Below are positions 59,809 through 64,000 of a stretch of 64,000 nucleotides of DNA, piece by piece (the first letter of the stretch is position 1; every line of letters starts with the position of its first letter). The translations under genes and the position numbers were made by a program. Origin of the DNA: Clostridia bacterium (GTDB taxonomy: Bacteria > Bacillota > Clostridia > Oscillospirales > Acutalibacteraceae); NCBI GenBank assembly GCA_017442225.1, contig JAFSAR010000002.1:52713-116712 (forward strand), given 5' to 3'. A model generated the notes under the pieces. It was given only the letters and a program-made list of their open reading frames with translations. It was not told the DNA's origin and made no database searches.

Positions 59809-60810
59809 ATGCCATTATTTGAAAGCTATGAAAGAAGAATAAATCAAATAAACGCAGAACTTAGCAAACACGGCATTGCTTCTATTGAAGAGGCAAAGCA
59901 GATTTGTGACGACGCAGGTGTTGACGCTTATAACATTGTTAAGGGTATTCAGCCTATCTGCTTTGAAAACGCTGCTTGGGCTTATGTTGTAGGTTGCGCA
60001 ATCGCTATTAAAGACAAGGTAGCTTCTGCTGCCGAGGCTGCTGAAAAAATCGGTCTTGGTCTTCAGTCATTCTGTATCCCTGGCTCTGTTGCTGACGACC
60101 GTAAGGTTGGTATCGGTCACGGAAACCTGGGCGCAATGCTTCTTCGTGAAGAGACCAAGTGCTTTGCATTCCTTGCAGGTCACGAATCATTTGCTGCTGC
60201 TGAAGGTGCTATCGGTCTTGCACGTAGCGCTAACAAAGCACGTAAAGAGCCGCTTCGCGTAATCCTTAACGGTCTTGGTAAGGACGCAGCTCAGATCATT
60301 TCACGTATCAACGGCTTTACCTATGTTCAGACCAAGTTTGACTATTTCACAGGCGAACTCGCAATCGTAAACGAAACCGCTTACTCAAACGGCGAACGCG
60401 CAAAGGTTCGTTGCTACGGCGCAGACGACGTTCGTGAGGGCGTTGCTATAATGCACAAAGAGGGTGTTGACGTATCTATTACAGGTAACTCAACTAATCC
60501 TACTCGCTTCCAGCATCCTGTTGCAGGTACCTATAAGAAAGAATGTATCGAACAGGGCAAGAAGTATTTCTCAGTAGCATCTGGCGGCGGTACAGGTCGT
60601 ACACTCCACCCAGACAATATGGCTGCAGGTCCCGCTTCTTACGGTATGACCGATACAATGGGTCGTATGCACTCTGACGCTCAGTTTGCAGGTTCATCTT
60701 CAGTTCCCGCTCACGTGGAAATGATGGGTCTTATCGGTGCAGGTAACAACCCGATGGTTGGTATGACTGTTGCTTGTGCAGTTGCAGTTAACGAAGCGCT
60801 TAATAAATAA
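59809..60810 (+). CDS. GGGtGRT protein
   Basis: 333-residue protein of the GGGtGRT family (PF14057), named for the motif SVASGGGTGRTLHPDN near 255-270. It follows an IscU-like gene with a good ribosome site (AGGGAGGTAA). GIGHGNLGAMLLREETKCFAFLAGHESFAAAEGAIG near 100-135 and ITGNSTNPTRFQHPVAGTY near 225 are other conserved segments; VGCAIAIKD and CFAFLAGH carry Cys. Codon use matches highly expressed genes. No function has been shown; its partner suggests cofactor or metal-centre chemistry (inference). Its last 32 bases are repeated at 61878. Confidence 0.9.
   Translation: MPLFESYERRINQINAELSKHGIASIEEAKQICDDAGVDAYNIVKGIQPICFENAAWAYVVGCAIAIKDKVASAAEAAEKIGLGLQSFCIPGSVADDRKVGIGHGNLGAMLLREETKCFAFLAGHESFAAAEGAIGLARSANKARKEPLRVILNGLGKDAAQIISRINGFTYVQTKFDYFTGELAIVNETAYSNGERAKVRCYGADDVREGVAIMHKEGVDVSITGNSTNPTRFQHPVAGTYKKECIEQGKKYFSVASGGGTGRTLHPDNMAAGPASYGMTDTMGRMHSDAQFAGSSSVPAHVEMMGLIGAGNNPMVGMTVACAVAVNEALNK
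60779..60810 (+). repeat. 32-bp direct repeat, left copy (end of GGGtGRT gene)
   Basis: The last 32 bases of the GGGtGRT gene (starting CAGTTGCAGTTAACGAAGCG) recur without change at 61878-61909. The two copies bracket the DUF4349 gene. Confidence 0.9.
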
Positions 60811-60840
60811 TGCACAATTCATAATGCACAATGCATAATT
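60811..60840 (+). repeat. Dispersed TGCACAATTCATAATGCACA repeat, copy 6
   Basis: TGCACAATTCATAATGCAC followed by AATGCATAATT, placed directly on the stop codon. Confidence 0.75.
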
Positions 60841-60873
60841 AAAGGACTTGAGAATTTTCTCAAGTCCTTTTGT
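60841..60873 (+). terminator. Terminator of IscU-like/GGGtGRT operon
   Basis: AAAGGACTTGAG pairs with CTCAAGTCCTTT around AATTTT, with T-run. Confidence 0.9.
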
Positions 60874-60874
60874 C

Positions 60875-60905
60875 ATTGCAAGCATCGTAAGATGCGTGGC
60901 AATCC
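60875..60905. repeat. CATTGC-GCATC-GATGC-GCAATCC hairpin repeat
   Basis: GCATCGTAAGATGC inner hairpin flanked by ATTGC and GGCAAT. It resembles widespread CATTGCGAG...GCAATCC intergenic repeats of bacteria. Confidence 0.6.
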
Positions 60906-60940
60906 GTTCTTTAAAAATAGGTAATTACGGATTATTTCGT

Positions 60941-60966
60941 ATCAATCAGAGAACCGTCCCCTGATT
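60941..60966 (+). repeat. CGTCCCCTGATT repeat, copy of 15093
   Basis: 26 bases identical to 15093-15118. It lies inside the segment bounded by the 32-bp repeats. Confidence 0.85.
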
Positions 60967-60986
60967 TTTGTCTTGTTAATTCGTTA

Positions 60987-61015
60987 TTGCAAAAAGCATA
61001 GTCTTATATTATAAT
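60987..61015 (+). promoter_or_regulatory. Promoter of DUF4349 gene
   Basis: TTGCAA, 17-base spacer, TATAAT, just before the start codon, within the repeat-bounded segment. Confidence 0.65.
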
Positions 61016-61039
61016 AAAATTATGAAAGGGAGGGTTTTT

Positions 61040-61867
61040 ATGAAAAAGATTTTTGCACTTACTATTTGCGTTATTCTTATTATAGCCGCGCTTTGTGGCT
61101 GTGCTGAGTCTACGGCTAAAAATAAAGTTGCTTACGATAGTGAATCAACTATTGTTGAGGAGACTTTACAAAGTGATATTGTTGACTCACGCAAACTTAT
61201 CAAAGAAATTTCATTGGATATTGAAACAAAAGATTATGATAATTATATCGAAAGTATTCGCAGCAATGTTTCTTTAAATGGCGGTTATATAGAAACCTTT
61301 AATGAATCAAACAACTCTAAATTTAGATACTTTACCGCTATAATCAGGATCCCCGTTGGAGAAACGGATGGTTTTACTGAATTTGCTTCTGAAAATGCTA
61401 CGGTTAAAAGACGCAGTGAAAGCGTGGAGGACGTAACCGAAGAGTTTGTCGATGTTGAAGCAAGAATAAAGGTTTATAAAGCTGAGGAGGAAAGCCTTCT
61501 TGAAATTATGAAACAGGCGGGCAATGTAACAGACCTGCTTTCAGTTAAAGAGCGTCTTGCTGAAGTGAGGGCGCAAATTGAGTCATATACTGCACAACTA
61601 AAGAGTTTGGAAAATAAAACTGATTACAGCACTATAACACTAACGGTTACAGAAGTAGAGCGCGAGGTTAAAACCGAGGGGTACTGGGGTAAGATTTGGA
61701 ATAATATAATAAACGGATTTAAAAATGTGGGTAAAATTATAACATCGTTATTTGCGTTTGCATTATCAGCTATTCCTTATTTGGTTATTCCTGCGATTAT
61801 TGCAATAGTTATAATTATTTTCGTTCGCAACTCAAAAAAGAAGAAATCTTCAGACAACAAGCAGTAA
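61040..61867 (+). CDS. DUF4349 lipoprotein
   Basis: Secreted lipoprotein of 275 residues with a signal peptide ending in lipobox AALCGC. The extracellular DUF4349 domain (about 50-225) has EISLDIETKDYDNYI, then RRSESVEDVTEEFVDVEARIKVYKAEEESLLEIM and KERLAEVRAQIESYTAQLKSLENK, a long coiled coil. A C-terminal span (about 238-262) and basic tail follow. ATG at 61040 follows AAAGGGAGGG; an ATG at 61022 lies before that site. The family is linked with membrane stress in some bacteria, function unknown here. Confidence 0.88.
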   Translation: MKKIFALTICVILIIAALCGCAESTAKNKVAYDSESTIVEETLQSDIVDSRKLIKEISLDIETKDYDNYIESIRSNVSLNGGYIETFNESNNSKFRYFTAIIRIPVGETDGFTEFASENATVKRRSESVEDVTEEFVDVEARIKVYKAEEESLLEIMKQAGNVTDLLSVKERLAEVRAQIESYTAQLKSLENKTDYSTITLTVTEVEREVKTEGYWGKIWNNIINGFKNVGKIITSLFAFALSAIPYLVIPAIIAIVIIIFVRNSKKKKSSDNKQ

Positions 61868-61877
61868 ATATGTTTAA

Positions 61878-61909
61878 CAGTTGCAGTTAACGAAGCGCTT
61901 AATAAATAA
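61878..61909 (+). repeat. 32-bp direct repeat, right copy
   Basis: Identical to 60779-60810. It is outside any frame and has no gene around it, so it is a fragment left from duplication or insertion. Confidence 0.9.
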
Positions 61910-61983
61910 GGGTTTTTAAGCCTTTTTGATTCTTTCGGGCAAATGTAAAAGACCTGATTCAAAAATTTAACACTTAAAAAGTT

Positions 61984-62030
61984 AGACACATCATTTTTGA
62001 GTAATCTTCAATGATGTGTCTATATTTTTT
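61984..62030 (+). terminator. Terminator upstream of lacI-type gene
   Basis: AGACACATCATT pairs with AATGATGTGTCT around a 14-base loop, then ATATTTTTT. The rest of the gap to 62262 holds only promoter and operator elements. Confidence 0.8.
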
Positions 62031-62116
62031 AGGATAAGGTACAATTGGTGAAGTTCTCTAATTTGAACCTGTATATAGCAAAATATATGCATATTACACA
62101 AAAAATATTCATATAA

Positions 62117-62146
62117 TTGTGTTAATAATCTCAAAAATGCTATAAT
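62117..62146 (+). promoter_or_regulatory. Promoter of LacI-type regulator
   Basis: TTGTGT, 18-base spacer, TATAAT. A second option is TTGACT at 62149 with TTAAAT at 62173, which would place the operator at the start point. Confidence 0.5.
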
Positions 62147-62190
62147 GTATTGACTTTTGATGAAAAATATGGTTAAATATATTTGTAGAA

Positions 62191-62212
62191 AAACTGAAAA
62201 CGTTTTCAGTTT
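62191..62212. promoter_or_regulatory. LacI/CcpA-type palindromic operator
   Basis: Perfect 22-base palindrome centred on CG (AAACTGAAAAC-GTTTTCAGTTT), the usual form of LacI-family sites with the central CG. It lies between promoter and start of the regulator gene, so autoregulation is likely. Confidence 0.85.
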
Positions 62213-62261
62213 CTTATATACTAATGTTTTATATGTTTTTTCGATAAAAAGGAATAACACA

Positions 62262-63293
62262 ATGACTATTAAAGACGTTGCAGAATACAGCGGGGTTTCG
62301 ATAACTACTATTTCCCGTGTTTTGAATAATCATCCTGATGTACGCGAAGAAGTACGGGCAAAGGTGCTAAAAGCTATTGAGGAGCTGCACTATGTACCAA
62401 ATAGCAGCGCAAGGGACTTAAGCAAAACTCAAACTGATACTATCGGTGTTGTGGTACGCGGTGCAGGCAATCCTTTTTTAAACTCGGTATTACGTTCGAT
62501 CGAAACGGCGGTAAGAAAAGCAAATTATTCAATGGTTATGTGTCAGATAGGCTCAAGCGAGGATGAAATTTCCGAAGGTGCATCATTAGTGAGGTCAAAA
62601 AGACTTAAGGGCCTTATATTCCTTGGTGGGCGGTTTGACTACACCCCTGAACAAATTGCCACATTGAGCGTACCTTTTGTTTGTTGTACATATACAAACA
62701 GTTTTGGCAGTCTTAATAGGAAGGCATATTCTTCTGTTTATATTGACGATTATGCTGAAGCTTTCCGCTCGGTAAAAACACTTACCAATTTAGGTCACAA
62801 AAAAATTGCGGTTTTACTTGGTACAACCTGCGACCGTTCGATAAGTGAACTTCGCTTTAAGGGTTATTGTGATGCGCTCGAAAGTGAGGGCATATCATTA
62901 GATAAAAACCTTATTATCGAAGCTAAAAGTTTTCATATTGACGACGCATTTAAAGCTGTAGAAAATTTCCTTAAAAAAAATAAGGATTTTACCGCTATTT
63001 TCTCTATTGCGGATGCTATGGGAATTGCGGCAATAAAAGCGCTTTATAATGCAGGGTTGAAGGTACCTGAAGACTGCTCTTTAATTTCAATAGATGGTAT
63101 AGAAGTTTCAAAATACACTATTCCAACACTGACAACTTTTGTACAGCCTATTGAGAAAATGGGTCGTTATGCGGTAGAAATTTTGCTCGATGTTCTTAAT
63201 AACAATAGAGGTAACTGCCAATTAAAGGTTGAGACATTATTGCGCGAGGGCGGCACCCTTGCCAAACCCAAAAATTTGATTTTTACACCGTAG
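62262..63293 (+). CDS. LacI-family transcriptional regulator
   Basis: DNA-binding repressor, 343 residues. HTH at the N-terminus is TIKDVAEYSGVSITTISRVLNNHPDVREEV with hinge-type ELHYVPNSSARDLSK, followed by a periplasmic-binding-protein-like sugar domain. ATG at 62262 is used because AAAGGAAT lies upstream, while an upstream in-frame ATG at 62157 overlaps the promoter and operator. It precedes a solute-binding lipoprotein by 63 bases, so it probably controls a sugar ABC transporter. Confidence 0.94.
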   Translation: MTIKDVAEYSGVSITTISRVLNNHPDVREEVRAKVLKAIEELHYVPNSSARDLSKTQTDTIGVVVRGAGNPFLNSVLRSIETAVRKANYSMVMCQIGSSEDEISEGASLVRSKRLKGLIFLGGRFDYTPEQIATLSVPFVCCTYTNSFGSLNRKAYSSVYIDDYAEAFRSVKTLTNLGHKKIAVLLGTTCDRSISELRFKGYCDALESEGISLDKNLIIEAKSFHIDDAFKAVENFLKKNKDFTAIFSIADAMGIAAIKALYNAGLKVPEDCSLISIDGIEVSKYTIPTLTTFVQPIEKMGRYAVEILLDVLNNNRGNCQLKVETLLREGGTLAKPKNLIFTP

Positions 63294-63318
63294 GTGTAGG
63301 AATAAATTAATTTAAAAA

Positions 63319-63331
63319 CGCACTCTGTGCG
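63319..63331 (+). promoter_or_regulatory. Small hairpin CGCAC-TCT-GTGCG before binding-protein gene
   Basis: Short inverted repeat in the gap between lacI-type gene and the binding-protein gene. It may stabilise or punctuate the mRNA; function not shown. Confidence 0.35.
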
Positions 63332-63356
63332 GAATTTTTCGAAGGAGGAAAATCTA

Positions 63357-64000
63357 ATGAAAAAAGCGCTATCCTTATTATTAGTAGCTATCCTTTGCAT
63401 TGGCTTGTTTGCTGGTTGTTCAGGTAGCGAAAAAGGCCGTGTTTACTGGCTAAACTTCAAACCGGAATCCGATGAGGTTCTCCAAGAAGTTGCAAAAATG
63501 TACACAGAAGAAACAGGTGTTGAGGTTAAAGTTCTCACCGCAGCTTCAGGTACATACAATCAAACCTTGATTGCTGAAATGGACAAGGAAGAAGCTCCTA
63601 CATTGTTTGTTATCGGTAATCAGAACGCAGTTAAGGAATGGAAAGATTATGCTGTAAATCTCAAGGATTCTGCAATTGCCAAAGAACTCAACACAGATGC
63701 ATACAATATGTATGACGAAGACGGCAACCTTGTTTCTATCGGTTACTGCTATGAATGCTATGGCATCATTGTTAACCCCACTCTTATAGAAAAAGCCGGT
63801 TACAAGATGGATGACATCAAGAACTTTGAAGGCTTAAAGAAGGTTGCAGAAGATATCCACAAGCGCGCTGACGAATTAGGCTTTGATGCTTTCAGTGCAT
63901 CTGATATGGACGATTCATCTTCATGGCGTTTCACAGGTCACATGGCTAACCTTGAATACTATTATGAATCTCGCGATGCAGGCGGTTGGAAGGAATGCCC
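63357..64000 (+). CDS. Extracellular solute-binding lipoprotein (partial at window end)
   Basis: Carbohydrate ABC transporter binding protein, cut at the right edge after 214 codons. The start ATG follows GAAGGAGGAAA. The signal peptide has lipobox LFAGC (Cys21). Then VYWLNFKPESDEVLQEVAKMYTEETGVEVKVLTAASGTYNQTLIAEM fits family 1 binding proteins, with APTLFVIGN and GYCYECYGIIVN. Codon use is that of a highly expressed gene. Its place after lacI suggests sugar uptake; permease genes should follow. Confidence 0.9.
   Translation, partial: MKKALSLLLVAILCIGLFAGCSGSEKGRVYWLNFKPESDEVLQEVAKMYTEETGVEVKVLTAASGTYNQTLIAEMDKEEAPTLFVIGNQNAVKEWKDYAVNLKDSAIAKELNTDAYNMYDEDGNLVSIGYCYECYGIIVNPTLIEKAGYKMDDIKNFEGLKKVAEDIHKRADELGFDAFSASDMDDSSSWRFTGHMANLEYYYESRDAGGWKEC

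Noticed and set aside
60811..61877. Insertion sequence between the 32-bp repeats
   Set aside because: No transposase and no terminal inverted repeats; the only gene is DUF4349.
1..64000. Prophage, defence island or plasmid genes
   Set aside because: No integrase, capsid, toxin-antitoxin, restriction or Cas proteins were recognised.

Overview
The window is an ordinary chromosomal stretch of a low-to-moderate-GC, monoderm Bacillota, most likely class Clostridia (Oscillospirales/Ruminococcaceae-like gut lineage; this placement is inference). Support comes from the gene order miaB-ricA-mutS-mutL-miaA and yggS-sepF-ylmH-divIVA-lspA-rluD (both known from Bacillus and Clostridia), strong AGGAGG-type ribosome sites, TTGACA-17-TATAAT promoters, a Trp-specific T-box, a Gram-positive-type LexA box, a two-subunit transketolase, and a GGGtGRT gene pair. 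There is no rRNA, CRISPR array, prophage, transposase or recognisable defence island; one tRNA (Leu, GAG) is present.

Layout. 0-15 kb (+): tRNA modification (miaB, miaA), a YlbF/RicA-type cysteine protein, mismatch repair (mutS, mutL), an HlyD-like membrane protein, the sepF/divIVA division cluster, lspA, rluD, a Cof-type phosphatase and split transketolase. 15-18.3 kb (-): an EamA permease and tex. 18.4-23.7 kb (+): a two-gene minimal Fe-S assembly operon (SufC plus SufB/D-like), then glycosyltransferase-rfbD-rfbB-rfbC for dTDP-L-rhamnose, lacking rfbA, then a small membrane protein whose ribosome site sits in the terminator hairpin. 23.8-27.5 kb (-): secF, secD, aminotransferase. 27.5-29.2 kb (+): T-box leader and a stand-alone trpB. 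29.3-35.7 kb (+): a coupled operon of a YfhO-type membrane protein, a PqqD-like protein, a Ser-His signal-peptidase-like protein and a beta-lactamase-fold lipoprotein with Cys replacing the catalytic Ser; then a triple-repeat lipoprotein. 35.7-39.2 kb: zinc-ribbon acyltransferase, two YwaF/TMEM164-like paralogues and a nicotinamidase-like hydrolase. 39.3-45.1 kb (+): small membrane protein, alaS, PhnP-like hydrolase, HIT protein, phosphoribosyltransferase, PAP2. 45.1-47.1 kb (-): rhaA and a phosphoribosyltransferase with zinc ribbon. 47.2-50 kb (+): CapA-like, HprK-like and HAD proteins. 50-57 kb (-): lipase-like hydrolase, glpK, alr, CmpB-like membrane protein, ychF, membrane XRE regulator, tRNA-Leu, PAP2. 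57-64 kb (+): SOS-box small membrane protein, MATE pump, IscU-like protein plus GGGtGRT protein, DUF4349 lipoprotein, LacI regulator and a sugar-binding lipoprotein cut by the window end.

The best leads for undescribed biology are: (i) the YfhO-PqqD-S26-Cys-hydrolase operon, with a HprK-like ATPase elsewhere in the window; (ii) the IscU-like/GGGtGRT pair; (iii) a 64-residue single-pass protein under a perfect LexA box; (iv) a shared ATACC-N6-GGTAT inverted repeat in the spacers of two promoters; and (v) a roughly 1.1 kb segment carrying a DUF4349 gene bounded by identical 32-bp copies of the end of the GGGtGRT gene. Several dispersed intergenic repeats mark gene boundaries, and one supplies the end of a coding sequence.
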